64,000 bases of DNA from an uncultured Oscillospiraceae bacterium (GCA_910588145.1 CAJUPO010000006.1:70607-134606); one strand, 5' to 3'. Shown: positions 1 to 8,680, numbered from the stretch's first letter. The notes: a model not told the origin generated them from the letters alone. Translations and numbers: made by a program.

Positions 1-76
1 CAGTCATCTCCTTTACCGTTGAGTACGCATGGCTTGACGCTATTGAATGACAATGAAGATCCGCTTCAATCAGCAC
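1..76 (-). CDS. PHP-domain phosphoesterase, N-terminal fragment (runs off left edge)
   Basis: Only the first 25 codons are inside the window. Reading the minus strand from a GTG at 76 gives MLIEADLHCHS followed by IASSHAYSTVKEM. The DxHxH pattern (ADLHCHS) is the first metal-binding motif of PHP phosphoesterases, and the HAYST stretch resembles the YcdX-like branch of that family. A Shine-Dalgarno sequence (GAAAGGA) lies 9 bases before the GTG, which supports this unusual start. The gene follows hprK after a gap of about 25 bases, so the two are probably co-transcribed. Function beyond a metal-dependent phosphatase cannot be judged from the fragment. Confidence 0.65.
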   Translation of the reverse strand, partial: MLIEADLHCHSIASSHAYSTVKEMT

Positions 77-101
77 TATGCAACATCCTTTCAGTTAAAA
101 A

Positions 102-1061
102 TTAGAATTGTTCATAATTCTTTACAGTATCTTTAGAATCCATATCAAGACCCAATTTATCCAGAAGTTCCTGAGCAGCGTTATATCCCATTTTCTTCTG
201 TCTGTTGTTCATAGCGGCAACTTCAAGTATTACCGCAAGGTTACGTCCCGGCTTGACAGGAATTGTAAGAGAAGGGATTTTTACCCCAAGTATTGAGGTA
301 TACTGATTGTCAACACCCATTCTGTCATAAACCTTTTCAGGATTCCAAAGTTCCATTTCAACAATCAGATCAATTTTTTCTGTCAGTTTAATGGCGCCCA
401 TACCGAAAAGACGTCTTGCATTAATAATACCTATTCCTCTTAGTTCAAGAAAATGACGGATATTATCCGGAGAGCTTCCTACAAGACTAATATTTGAAAC
501 TTTTTTTATTTCAACTGCATCGTCGGCAACAAGACGATGTCCTCTCTTTACCAATTCAATTGCCGTTTCGCTTTTTCCAACGCCGCTTTCACCGGTAATG
601 AAAACTCCTTCGCCGTATATTTCTATAAGAACGCCATGCCTTGTGATTCGAGGCGCAAGATTCAGGTTAAGAAAAGCTATAAGTCCGGACATAAAATTTG
701 AAGTGCTCTCTTTGCTTCTTAAAAGCGGCATTTCATACTGCTTTGCGAGTTCCAGCATTTCAGCAAAATAAGGCAGTTCTCTTGTAATAATCAATGCCGG
801 AAGATGCTGAGAGAATAACTTTTCCAGTCTTTCACGACGAGTTTTCTCATCAATCGTAGAGAGATAAGCAAATTCCATTTTTCCGATTATCTGGATTCTC
901 TCCGAGTTAAAATATTCATAAAAATCCATAAGCTGAAGTCCCGGACGATTAACTTCATTTTCACCTATTAATATATCATTTGCATCTTTTGGCAGAAAAA
1001 TAGATTCCAATTTAAATTCATCAATAATTTTCTGCAAAGAGACCTTAAAAATTTCAGCCAT
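102..1061 (-). CDS. hprK: HPr kinase/phosphorylase
   Basis: Bifunctional enzyme that phosphorylates and dephosphorylates HPr on its regulatory serine, the central switch of carbon catabolite control in Firmicutes. The 319-residue product has the normal length. The Walker A motif GESGVGKS sits near residues 156-164, preceded by the catalytic-site histidine region (ITRHGV) and followed by the C-terminal signature around GRNLAVILEVAAMN. I chose the ATG at 1061 (MAEIFKV) over the longer frame because GGAG lies 6 bases upstream and the extra 13 residues are not typical. It has its own promoter and sits upstream of a PHP phosphatase. An HPr-like substrate candidate lacking the PTS histidine lies at 33384-33614. 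Confidence 0.95.
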   Translation of the reverse strand: MAEIFKVSLQKIIDEFKLESIFLPKDANDILIGENEVNRPGLQLMDFYEYFNSERIQIIGKMEFAYLSTIDEKTRRERLEKLFSQHLPALIITRELPYFAEMLELAKQYEMPLLRSKESTSNFMSGLIAFLNLNLAPRITRHGVLIEIYGEGVFITGESGVGKSETAIELVKRGHRLVADDAVEIKKVSNISLVGSSPDNIRHFLELRGIGIINARRLFGMGAIKLTEKIDLIVEMELWNPEKVYDRMGVDNQYTSILGVKIPSLTIPVKPGRNLAVILEVAAMNNRQKKMGYNAAQELLDKLGLDMDSKDTVKNYEQF

Positions 1062-1122
1062 AAATATCTCCATCCGCCGCTTATCAGTTGCAGCAATCAT
1101 ATTATAAAAATAACCTGTATTA

Positions 1123-1151
1123 ATTATACAATATTCCTAAATTTTTTTCAA
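1123..1151 (-). promoter_or_regulatory. Sigma-A type promoter of hprK
   Basis: On the minus strand TTGAAA (1146-1151) is followed after exactly 17 bases by TATAAT (1123-1128), about 60 bases upstream of the hprK start. Both boxes are close to consensus. Confidence 0.6.
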
Positions 1152-1172
1152 TATAAAAAACACGGATTTAAT

Positions 1173-1206
1173 AAAAAAACCGTTTTCCATTAGAAAACGG
1201 TTTTTT
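1173..1206 (-). terminator. Intrinsic terminator after the GH10 xylanase gene
   Basis: An AAAACCGTTTTC arm and a GAAAACGGTTTT arm form a hairpin with a short ATTA-type loop just downstream of the xylanase stop codon, flanked by T-rich (minus-strand) sequence. It can work in both directions but only the minus-strand gene ends here. Confidence 0.75.
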
Positions 1207-1222
1207 CCTATTCAATTAAAAA

Positions 1223-3007
1223 TCATTTTAAGAGTATACGTTTTAACATAATCATATCGTAAGCATTTACAGTTCCGTCACCATTAAGGTCGGCAAGCTT
1301 GAATTTCTGCTCGCTAAGATCTGTTTTCTTTACAAGATATTTCTGTACTGTAATAAGGTCTGATACTTCTATGCTTCCATTCATATCAACATCCCCTAAT
1401 ACATACTCAGGCGGATCAATTCCTTCAACAATAGCATAAAACGCATCCTTAGCGGTATAGTCCTCGTTGAAAAGGAGCGGATACTTTGAAGCTCTCCAGC
1501 TTTTATCATCAGTTGTTCCCCAGAAAACTACTGCTGAGATACTGTCAGAATACTTAACGCAGGCATCCATTATGCCCTTATAAATGTCAGCCTGCTTTTT
1601 AAATCCTACTTCAGATGTATCTGTTGTTGTAATATCCAGCTCTGTAACCTGAACATCAAGACCAGTTGAAGCAAACTTGGCAAGAGCCTTTTCATAAGAT
1701 GAAACTGTTGGGAAACCAACGTCCAAATGGGACTGCATACCTATTCCGTCAATGAGATTTTTTTCCTTAAGCTCCATAGCCATTTTATATATAGCTTCTG
1801 TTTTCTGCGGCATATATTCATTGAAATCATTATAATACAGCATACAGTCTTCAGGAGCATATTTTCTTGCATATTCAAAAGCAGGTTCAATAAATGAATT
1901 ATCGCCGAATACCTTTACCCAGCCAGACGTTTCGGGATTCTGATTATATCCTCCCGGTTCTCTCGGAGAACCATTATCAAGCCAAGCTTCGTTAACAACG
2001 TCCCATGCATAAATATCAACTGTCGGGTATTCCTTCTCAAGAGCCGCAAATACATTTTTTATATAATTTTCCATTCTCTTGAGCATTACATCCTTTGTTA
2101 CCCAGCTGCCGCTGTCGCTGTATCCTTCCTTAAAGAACCAGTCCGGAGTCTGACTGTGCCATACAAGAACATGACCCCTAACAGGCATATCATTATCACG
2201 GCAGAAATTAAGAATATTTCTTGCGCTGGCTAAATTAACCTGCGGGTTTGTATCATCTCCTGAAGCCGCCAATGAAAGACAAGCATTTTTATCAAGAATT
2301 GATTCAGGTTTTAGTTCATTTCCAAGAGTAACGCTGTTGAAATGCTTAAGAATAAGATTTTTTGTTGACTGAGGAGCAAGCTCGTCAGTTGTAACAGCAG
2401 TACCTATTTTAAAATACGGTGAATAAGCGTCCTTTAAGGAAACAATATCCTCCTGAATCTGGTGAACCGGAGCTGTTTGAATAACAAAATCGTCAACAGA
2501 TATATCTGCTGTATCATTGCACTGAAAATAAATATAATTATTAGTTGTATTCTCCGGAATACTGAATTTTACCTCCGGAATCTCTACCCAATCCCCGTTT
2601 GAAACCACGGACTTCAAGGACGGATAATGCCTTTCACCGCTTTCATCAGTATATTCCATACTAATATTGATTTCATTGTACCATGCAGCTTTTACCCATG
2701 CACTCACAGTATACTGAACACCGGGCTCGCACATACCGTCCAGCAAAATCTGCGGACCATGCCAGTTCTTTTCTCTGCCGCTGCACACCATGCATTTGCT
2801 GCTGCCGTTGGCTCCGGAATCAGAAATTGTAAGCGTATTTGCACTGTCTCTGCCGGTAAAATCATTTACTCCGTCTTCAAAATCAGCGGAATAAATAATT
2901 TCTGTACCATTGTCAGCACCTTCAGCAGCAATACCGCTGACTGCCGGAACAGAAGTACACATAATAAAAGCACTTAACAATCCGGCAAAAATTCTCTTTT
3001 TTTCCAT
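1223..3007 (-). CDS. Secreted GH10 endo-1,4-beta-xylanase with CBM22-like module and dockerin
   Basis: Secreted enzyme that hydrolyses the xylan backbone; the dockerin should plug it into a cellulosome scaffoldin on the cell surface. From the N-terminus: a signal peptide (MEKKRIFAGLL, cleavage near residue 27), a CBM22-like carbohydrate-binding module (about 35-180, FEDGVNDFTGR and GREKNWHGP), a GH10 barrel (about 190-525) with acid/base Glu340 in WDVVNEAW and nucleophile Glu456 in VTELDIT, and a type I dockerin in the last 60 residues with two calcium-loop repeats (GDVDMNGSIEVSDL and ADLNGDGTVNAYDM). Start: the ATG at 3007 has AAGG 8 bases upstream; the GTG at 3016 has none. Single gene with its own strong promoter and terminator. 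Confidence 0.95.
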   Translation of the reverse strand: MEKKRIFAGLLSAFIMCTSVPAVSGIAAEGADNGTEIIYSADFEDGVNDFTGRDSANTLTISDSGANGSSKCMVCSGREKNWHGPQILLDGMCEPGVQYTVSAWVKAAWYNEINISMEYTDESGERHYPSLKSVVSNGDWVEIPEVKFSIPENTTNNYIYFQCNDTADISVDDFVIQTAPVHQIQEDIVSLKDAYSPYFKIGTAVTTDELAPQSTKNLILKHFNSVTLGNELKPESILDKNACLSLAASGDDTNPQVNLASARNILNFCRDNDMPVRGHVLVWHSQTPDWFFKEGYSDSGSWVTKDVMLKRMENYIKNVFAALEKEYPTVDIYAWDVVNEAWLDNGSPREPGGYNQNPETSGWVKVFGDNSFIEPAFEYARKYAPEDCMLYYNDFNEYMPQKTEAIYKMAMELKEKNLIDGIGMQSHLDVGFPTVSSYEKALAKFASTGLDVQVTELDITTTDTSEVGFKKQADIYKGIMDACVKYSDSISAVVFWGTTDDKSWRASKYPLLFNEDYTAKDAFYAIVEGIDPPEYVLGDVDMNGSIEVSDLITVQKYLVKKTDLSEQKFKLADLNGDGTVNAYDMIMLKRILLK

Positions 3008-3055
3008 AACACACACCTTACTTTCACATCTTTTAACATAACCTTATATATTTTC

Positions 3056-3084
3056 ATTTTAACACAGTAATAATTTATTGTCAA
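3056..3084 (-). promoter_or_regulatory. Sigma-A promoter of the xylanase gene
   Basis: TTGACA (minus strand, 3079-3084), 17-base spacer, TAAAAT (3056-3061), ending about 48 bases before the start codon. Confidence 0.7.
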
Positions 3085-3140
3085 CTATTTGCATAAAAAT
3101 CTCTTGTTTTTTTGATATAAAATATCATGTTCAAACAAAA

Positions 3141-3164
3141 ACAGCCGGATTTGATCCGGCTGCC
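3141..3164 (-). terminator. Intrinsic terminator after the beta-propeller gene
   Basis: Hairpin AGCCGGAT - TTG/CAA loop - ATCCGGCT directly after the stop codon, followed on the minus strand by a T-rich tail (TGTTTTTG). Confidence 0.75.
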
Positions 3165-3170
3165 CTTTAC

Positions 3171-5177
3171 TTAAAATTCAATACAATCTATCTCAGTAAT
3201 AGTATTTAAATCAGCTGATTTGAACATATTAGCTGAAACGAAATAAATATACCCGTTAATATAAACCGCTCTTGAGAACGGAGTATAGTTTTCTGTAACA
3301 ACACCAGACGTATGATTATACATATGGGTCATACCCTTGACTGCTCCTTTAAAGACAAACTTATTATTCTCAAATGAATAAAATTCATAGAATGAATCTG
3401 TTTTTCCGTATTCATCGGTATGCTCGTTTTTTTCTACCGGAAAACCTATTAAATTCATTTCCGGATTTATAAAAAGCGCTTTTCTTTCATATCTTGCCTC
3501 TGACCAGCCTTCCATTTCAATAGAATCAACAGCTTCAAGCTCAGCAGGATCACTATTATCAAACATAGTAAATTTAATTCCTGTTTCACGTCCGTCTTCA
3601 TCAGCAGAAGAGCCGAATCCGAACAGCAAGCCATTGGTCCATTTCTGCATATATGAACTGTAACCGGTTATCTTAAATTCATCCAGCATAACCGGCTTGG
3701 AGGGATCACTAAGATCAACGGCATAAAGCGGATCAGTCTTCATAAATGTTACTACATAAGCTAAATCACCGCTGAAATTCACCGAACGTATAATTTCATC
3801 TATTCCGAAATCTGAAATACTGCCGACTTCATTAAGATTCATATCCAAAACATACAGAGCATTATTATATGTCATTCTATCTACATCAAAGCTGCTAATG
3901 GTAGTTGCTATCCTGAAATATCCGTTATACTCGCTCATTGAAAACTGATCGTTTACACTTCCGCTTACTTTTCCGGTTGCCTGAGGATTTATTATTCCGC
4001 CGTCAATTGAAAATCTTGTTATCTGAGTATCGCTATTGCCAAAGGTTATATAAAGATTCTCCAAAGTACAGTATACGTTTCCTGAGTACCCTGCCACCGA
4101 CTTCATATCGCACGGAGCTGTAATATCACTTCCGTTTAAATTGAATCCTGCAATATTAATATAAGACGCATAGGAATAATAATCATCAAAAATATTCGGA
4201 GGCATAACAATACATTCAGGCTTTACATATTCTGATTTACCGTTAACACTATACTCCGGAATATATTCATCAATATCATCCTTTTTAAAATTCTCTGCGC
4301 TGTAATGCTTTTTATCATTAGAAACTACATACAAATATCCGTCAGTCATCATACGGACATCGTTATATTCGCCCTCCTGCATATATGTTCCTATATAATC
4401 AAGCTGACCTTCGGTATTAAAAAATGAAATACAAGTAGCTGGATTATCATAACTATCATGATAATCATCCACGATATCCATACTGGATGTTGATAATACA
4501 ACAAGCTTATCATTATAAATATACAAATCCTGAATATATAAATATTCTGAATCGATATTTTCCTGTAAATCAATTGTATATGAATCAGTAAAATTTCCGT
4601 TCATAACTTTTACTGCTCTTATTTTATTTTCGCTTGCATAGTAAATGTTCTTACCGTCAGTCTTAACAATATCAGCCTCAAGGACTCCATCTTCCTGATT
4701 ATACGTATCGGAATAGTTCAGTTCGCCGCTTTCGTCTTCATAACCTGTTTCCTTAAGTCCATCACTTGTAACTGCTTCTTCAACTATATCTTCCGATTTA
4801 TTAAACGCTCCGAATTTCAGACTGCTGAATAATTTTTTAATCTTGAAATAACTATACACTTCCTTATAACTATCGGCTGTACGGATACTCTGCGGGTCGT
4901 CTGATTTATCAGAAATATCATTTGTCAAGGTTTTTAGTGAATTGTGTTCAAAGAGTCCTGATTTAGCAAAGTAAACAGATGTCCCTAAAACTATTGTAAA
5001 CGCTGCTGCAATAGATGTAATTCTTGTGATTGTACTTTTGCGTATCCTTCTTTTCCTTATTTCAGGCGCATTTAAATTGTCAAGCATCAGCTTGATATTT
5101 TCCGGTTCAAGCTTTTTTGGAATACTCTCAGCCGACAAATTCTTTTTTATATCTTCCGCACTATATTTCTCACTCAT
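3171..5177 (-). CDS. Membrane-anchored beta-propeller protein, partner of ECF sigma factor
   Basis: 668-residue protein with a cytoplasmic, charged N-terminus (about 1-48, ending RKRRIRKS), one membrane helix (about 50-70, ITSIAAAFTIVLG) and a large extracytoplasmic part that matches the C-terminal beta-propeller family (Beta_propel, PF09826): repeated strands such as LYVVSNDKKHY, LYITFGNSDTQITRF and VYINGYIYFVSA. It follows the ECF sigma factor by 12 bases with a good AAGGAG site, so the two are translated from one message. Topology (inside N-terminus, outside sensor) and pairing suggest an anti-sigma or sensor role; this is inference because the N-terminus does not show a recognisable zinc-finger anti-sigma domain. 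No enzyme motif is visible. Confidence 0.8.
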   Translation of the reverse strand: MSEKYSAEDIKKNLSAESIPKKLEPENIKLMLDNLNAPEIRKRRIRKSTITRITSIAAAFTIVLGTSVYFAKSGLFEHNSLKTLTNDISDKSDDPQSIRTADSYKEVYSYFKIKKLFSSLKFGAFNKSEDIVEEAVTSDGLKETGYEDESGELNYSDTYNQEDGVLEADIVKTDGKNIYYASENKIRAVKVMNGNFTDSYTIDLQENIDSEYLYIQDLYIYNDKLVVLSTSSMDIVDDYHDSYDNPATCISFFNTEGQLDYIGTYMQEGEYNDVRMMTDGYLYVVSNDKKHYSAENFKKDDIDEYIPEYSVNGKSEYVKPECIVMPPNIFDDYYSYASYINIAGFNLNGSDITAPCDMKSVAGYSGNVYCTLENLYITFGNSDTQITRFSIDGGIINPQATGKVSGSVNDQFSMSEYNGYFRIATTISSFDVDRMTYNNALYVLDMNLNEVGSISDFGIDEIIRSVNFSGDLAYVVTFMKTDPLYAVDLSDPSKPVMLDEFKITGYSSYMQKWTNGLLFGFGSSADEDGRETGIKFTMFDNSDPAELEAVDSIEMEGWSEARYERKALFINPEMNLIGFPVEKNEHTDEYGKTDSFYEFYSFENNKFVFKGAVKGMTHMYNHTSGVVTENYTPFSRAVYINGYIYFVSANMFKSADLNTITEIDCIEF

Positions 5178-5189
5178 ATTGATTCTCCT

Positions 5190-5699
5190 TTACACTGATA
5201 CAAAAAGTTCTGCTCTAAGCTTCTGCTTAATTCTTGTAAGGCGTGAACGCACTGTTGAGGCTCGTATACCGCATATTTCAGCTATTTCCTTACTCGAATA
5301 TCCCTCTAACACCGATAATGAGAGAATAATTTTTGATTCATTATCAAGCGTATCAAGGGCTTCTTTCAGTTCTGCCGAATCAAAATTAAAGTCTTTCGAC
5401 TCATTTATTTCTTCCTCAGTAGCATTATTGCAGTTTATATATTCTTTTTGCTTTCTTTTTATTTTTGAATACAGGATTTTTAAAATCCAATTCTTAAACG
5501 CTTCAGGACTTTTAAGCTTACCTATTGATGAAAATGCGTCAATAACCGTATCACTAACAGCGTCACAAGCGTCATGTGTATTTCTAAGACAGTAAAGCGC
5601 TATATGATACAAATCCTTGTAAACCATTTCATAAAGTCTGGAAAACGCTTCTGTATCCCCTTTTGCAGCCAATGCAGCATATTGCTTAAAATCTTCCAT
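5190..5699 (-). CDS. ECF-type RNA polymerase sigma factor
   Basis: 169-residue sigma-70 family protein of the extracytoplasmic-function type. Region 2 covers about residues 8-75 (AFSRLYEMVYKDLYHIALY, then DACDAVSDTVIDAF, the -10 recognition and core-binding helices) and region 4 about 110-165 with the helix-turn-helix EGYSSKEIAEICGIRASTVRSRL. Regions 1 and 3 are missing, as expected for the class. Start at 5699 is fixed by a strong GGGAGG site. It is immediately followed by the membrane beta-propeller gene, the likely regulator of its activity. Targets are unknown. Confidence 0.92.
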   Translation of the reverse strand: MEDFKQYAALAAKGDTEAFSRLYEMVYKDLYHIALYCLRNTHDACDAVSDTVIDAFSSIGKLKSPEAFKNWILKILYSKIKRKQKEYINCNNATEEEINESKDFNFDSAELKEALDTLDNESKIILSLSVLEGYSSKEIAEICGIRASTVRSRLTRIKQKLRAELFVSV

Positions 5700-5824
5700 T
5701 TTGACCTCCCTTGAACCGATTCATAAAATAAGTGTTCAAAAAAACTTAATTTGCTGCAAGCAAAAAGAAAATTCAGGAAAACCAACAAATAAGAGTTTTG
5801 TTTTTAGTTAATAATATACAAAAA

Positions 5825-5848
5825 ACTCCCGAATATTACTTCGGGAGT
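5825..5848 (-). terminator. Intrinsic terminator after DAHP synthase gene
   Basis: ACTCCCGAA and TTCGGGAGT form a 9-bp perfect stem with a 6-base loop; on the minus strand it is followed by TTTTTTG. It lies 10 bases after the aroF-type gene. Confidence 0.85.
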
Positions 5849-5857
5849 AAGCTGATT

Positions 5858-6886
5858 TTATAGCTGATCTGCAAGATCAAGTATAAGTCTTTCGGTTTTT
5901 TCCCAGCCAAGACAAGGATCAGTAATTGACTTGCCGTAAATGCTGTCGTCAACAGACTGATTTCCATCTTCAATATAGCTTTCAATCATAAGACCTTTAA
6001 CAAAGTGCTTTATATCATCAGAATGTCTGCGGCTATGAAGAACCTCTTTGCTGATTCTAATCTGTTCAAGATACTTCTTGCCTGAATTTGAGTGATTAGT
6101 ATCTATGATAACTGCTCTGTTAGCAAGATTCTTTTTACAGTAAAGGTCATACAGGAAAATAAGATCTTCAAAGTGGTAGTTCGGTATAGTCTGACCATGC
6201 TTATTAACTGCGCCTCTGAGAATTGCATGAGTATACGGATTACCGTCCGTGCTTACTTCCCAGCCTCTGTATAAGAAATTATGACTTCCCTGAGCCGCAG
6301 TGATGGAATTAAGCATTACGGCTAAATCTCCCCCTGTTGGATTTTTCATACCGACCGGAATATCCATTCCGCTGGCGGTAAGTCTGTGCTGCTGATCTTC
6401 AACAGAACGTGCTCCGACAGCCACATAAGAAAGAAGATCATGAAGGTAACGGTAGTTCTCAGGGTAGAGCATCTCATCAGCGCAAGTGAGCTTTGTTTCT
6501 GCAATTGCTCTTGTATGAAGATGACGTACATGAATAAGACCCTCAAGCATATCCTCTTTCTTAGCAGGATCAGGCTGATGAATCATTCCCTTGTATCCCT
6601 CGCCGGTTGTTCTCGGCTTATTTGTATAGATTCTCGGAATAATAATTATTTTATCCTTTACCTTTTCCTGCATTACTGCCAAACGGCCTACATAATCCAT
6701 AACAGGTTCTTCCTTGTCCGCAGAGCAAGGACCGATTATAAGCAGAAATTTATCAGACGCACCTGTGAAAACATCAATAATCTGCTTGTCTCTTTCAGCT
6801 TTTGTCTTTAAAACTTCCTCCGAAGGCGGATAAAGTTCTCTTATTTCACTTGGTGACGGTAATTTTCTTTTAAAATTCATTCCCAT
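5858..6886 (-). CDS. 3-deoxy-7-phosphoheptulonate (DAHP) synthase, class I
   Basis: First step of the shikimate pathway: condenses phosphoenolpyruvate and erythrose 4-phosphate. The 342-residue protein is a full-length AroF/G/H-type enzyme: LLIIGPCSADKEEPV with the conserved GPCS, PRIYTNKPRTTGEGYKG (substrate-binding KPRT), GARSVEDQQHR, GMKNPTGG and DTNHSNSGK all appear in family order. Which feedback type (Phe, Tyr or Trp sensitive) cannot be read off. The start MGMNF is set by GGAGG 8 bases upstream. It stands alone with its own terminator. It fits with the arylpyruvate genes at 15-20 kb, both bearing on aromatic amino acids. Confidence 0.95.
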   Translation of the reverse strand: MGMNFKRKLPSPSEIRELYPPSEEVLKTKAERDKQIIDVFTGASDKFLLIIGPCSADKEEPVMDYVGRLAVMQEKVKDKIIIIPRIYTNKPRTTGEGYKGMIHQPDPAKKEDMLEGLIHVRHLHTRAIAETKLTCADEMLYPENYRYLHDLLSYVAVGARSVEDQQHRLTASGMDIPVGMKNPTGGDLAVMLNSITAAQGSHNFLYRGWEVSTDGNPYTHAILRGAVNKHGQTIPNYHFEDLIFLYDLYCKKNLANRAVIIDTNHSNSGKKYLEQIRISKEVLHSRRHSDDIKHFVKGLMIESYIEDGNQSVDDSIYGKSITDPCLGWEKTERLILDLADQL

Positions 6887-6983
6887 TTTTAACTCCTCCA
6901 GCCATATTCATATTATATAATGGCAGCCGATTTACTAACACGCTTTAAATCAATAAAGCACGTTTTTCCAATAATACCCCGAA

Positions 6984-7002
6984 AAAATCGGGGATTATCT
7001 TA
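6984..7002. other. GC-rich inverted repeat upstream of DAHP synthase
   Basis: CCCCGA - AAAAA-type loop - TCGGGG forms a 6-bp stem in the 197-base gap between the DAHP synthase gene and the NimA-like gene. There is no clear T-tract on the minus strand, so it may be a weak terminator of the upstream operon or part of a leader; I cannot decide. Confidence 0.35.
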
Positions 7003-7083
7003 ATTCAACTCAGCATATTTAAATTTACAAGGTAATTATATCACACATTCAGATAAAAGTCAATACTAAAACTGATTTTATTA

Positions 7084-7551
7084 CTATTTATTTTCTTTTG
7101 CTGATATTTTTTCTGCAACTAACCTAAAAACAGCAGTCTTAGACACTATTTTTTCATCAAATTTAAAATTTTTTCCTGTCTGATGTTTCATTATTATATT
7201 TAGAGCCGCTTTCTTGTCTTCAATTTTTTTAATAAATTCTACTTTGCCGCTTCCGGTAATGCTTTTATATAAAAAGCTGTACGAACAAGGACTGCTTCCC
7301 TCAGACAAGCTGCACTGACAGTCCATTTCAAAAGCCGCATACGGAAATCTTTTCAATGCGTCAATTTTACGTCCCCCGCAGGCTCCGTGAAAATAGAAAA
7401 CAAAGCTTTCGCCTTCATAAGCATAACCAAAATTCATAGGAATTATATAAATTCCATCAACGGTATTCATTGCAATTCGGCAAACTCTGCAGCTTCGGAT
7501 AATCTCCTCTATTTCATATGTATTGCTAACTTCACGGTCACTTCTTCTCAT
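7084..7551 (-). CDS. Pyridoxamine 5'-phosphate oxidase-like (NimA-type) flavin-binding protein
   Basis: 155-residue split-barrel flavoprotein of the Pyridox_ox_2/Nim group. Family features seen: N-terminal MRRSDREV with the helix EIEEIIRSCRVCRIAMN, the FMN-contacting strand GIYIIPMNFGYAYEGESFVFYFHGA, and GGRKIDALKRFPYAAFEMDC, then SYSFLYKSITGSGKVEFI. Some relatives reduce 5-nitroimidazoles, most have unknown substrates. Its start overlaps the preceding membrane-protein gene by 14 bases, making it the last gene of the DUF5685 - J-domain - membrane operon. Confidence 0.82.
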   Translation of the reverse strand: MRRSDREVSNTYEIEEIIRSCRVCRIAMNTVDGIYIIPMNFGYAYEGESFVFYFHGACGGRKIDALKRFPYAAFEMDCQCSLSEGSSPCSYSFLYKSITGSGKVEFIKKIEDKKAALNIIMKHQTGKNFKFDEKIVSKTAVFRLVAEKISAKENK

Positions 7552-8089
7552 TTTTTCCCCCGAAAATTTTCGGCTTCAAATATTTTACATAAACCTCCAC
7601 ACTTCCGCTTAAAGCATAATCATAGAGGCAAAAGAACAGATTTGACAACGCCCAGAATACGTATATTCCAAACTTTCCGAAAAAGGAAAAATCATCGGTA
7701 AAATCATCAACGCCCAACAAATGAAGCGTAAGCTCATAGTATACAACAGCGCATATATTAAATATACAAAGCTTTACTAAATTCTTCAATGGTCTGATAT
7801 TTATTTTCTCTAATTTATACCTTATAATCGGATAGTGACCAAACAAAAGAATAAAAATGAGAGCAGCGCCCTTGTCAAAGGTGATAAACAGCGAAAGAAT
7901 ACTTACAGACGCATAAGTAAGAAAAGCCCATGGAATATTAACCTCAGTGACTATTATTGTCATTAAAGCTCCTGCGATCATAGGAAGAGTAAGATATAAA
8001 AACGGCATAATGCCTGTCAAAAACATGGCAAAAATGCATAAAGATGAAATTACTCCTCCAAGCGCAACTTTATAACTTACATTATTCAT
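7538..8089 (-). CDS. Integral membrane protein of unknown function
   Basis: 183 residues, mostly hydrophobic, with about five or six predicted membrane helices (for example VALGGVISSLCIFAMFLTG, LTLPMIAGALMTIIV, AFLTYASVSILSLFIT, AALIFILLFGHY, FGIYVFWALSNLFFCLY) and a basic C-terminal tail. The compact architecture recalls small substrate-binding S-components, but no specific motif proves it. I chose the ATG at 8089 because the upstream 21 codons overlap the J-domain gene, whose stop is at 8092; the two are nearly adjacent. Sits between the J-domain protein and the NimA-like flavoprotein. Confidence 0.75.
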   Translation of the reverse strand: MNNVSYKVALGGVISSLCIFAMFLTGIMPFLYLTLPMIAGALMTIIVTEVNIPWAFLTYASVSILSLFITFDKGAALIFILLFGHYPIIRYKLEKINIRPLKNLVKLCIFNICAVVYYELTLHLLGVDDFTDDFSFFGKFGIYVFWALSNLFFCLYDYALSGSVEVYVKYLKPKIFGGKNEKK

Positions 8090-8091
8090 AA

Positions 8092-8664
8092 TCAGCAGCA
8101 GTCGCACAGACAGTCGGCGCAAATTAATAACTGACAGGTATTGCAAAGGCAATTTGCAGAATTCATATTCATTCCGCTGCCGCCTGAATTATAAGGATTA
8201 CCGGACATATTTCCATTCCTGCTGCTGCGCATCCGAGCAAAGGCCGCCTGATACTCTCTGTTTGACGGTTCAAGGCGAACTGCCTTTTCATAATAGGAAT
8301 ATGCGTCATTAAGCCATCCTCTTGAAAGGCATACTGTTCCTTTTAGAAAATTCCATTCGCCGCTCATTTCCTGTCTGTTCCGTTCCAGAACATTGTCGGC
8401 TTCTGTATATTGCCCTTTTTCAATCATTGTGCGTAAATTAATATAGAAATTTTCACCTTGAGCAGCTTCCCCGCTTCTGCGCATATTCATTATTTGATCA
8501 TATGCCGCATTAATTTCAGCCATTTTCTGGGTAGCAATCTCTTCCATTACGCTGTCCATATGTTTATCCGGATGATACTGCTGAGAAAGCTTTCTATATG
8601 CAGTTTTTATTTCATCATCCGTTGCGGAGGGGCTTACTCCGAGAATGCTGTATGGATCATTCAT
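8092..8664 (-). CDS. J-domain (DnaJ-like) protein with C-terminal cysteine cluster
   Basis: 190-residue co-chaperone-like protein, not full DnaJ. Residues 1-65 are a J-domain (DPYSILGVSPSATDDEIKTAYRKL, with the HPD motif in YHPDKH), so it should stimulate an Hsp70 ATPase. Then comes a TPR-like helical pair (GQYTEADNVLERN, RGWLNDAYSYYEKAVRLEP), a Ser/Gly/Asn-rich linker, and a tail with seven cysteines in CLCNTCQ...CADCLCDCC, which looks metal-binding or lipid/thiol reactive. No DnaJ zinc finger or substrate-binding domain. ATG at 8664 is preceded by AGGAG at 8 bases. It lies 16 bases after the DUF5685 gene, which carries a similar CLCDC pattern. Confidence 0.85.
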   Translation of the reverse strand: MNDPYSILGVSPSATDDEIKTAYRKLSQQYHPDKHMDSVMEEIATQKMAEINAAYDQIMNMRRSGEAAQGENFYINLRTMIEKGQYTEADNVLERNRQEMSGEWNFLKGTVCLSRGWLNDAYSYYEKAVRLEPSNREYQAAFARMRSSRNGNMSGNPYNSGGSGMNMNSANCLCNTCQLLICADCLCDCC

Positions 8665-8680
8665 AATTATCTCCTGTTCT

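Noticed and set aside
6984..7002. Hairpin as terminator or riboswitch upstream of DAHP synthase
   Set aside because: Stem is only 6 bp with no T-run on the minus strand, and no T-box or other riboswitch motif could be made out. Listed only as an inverted repeat.
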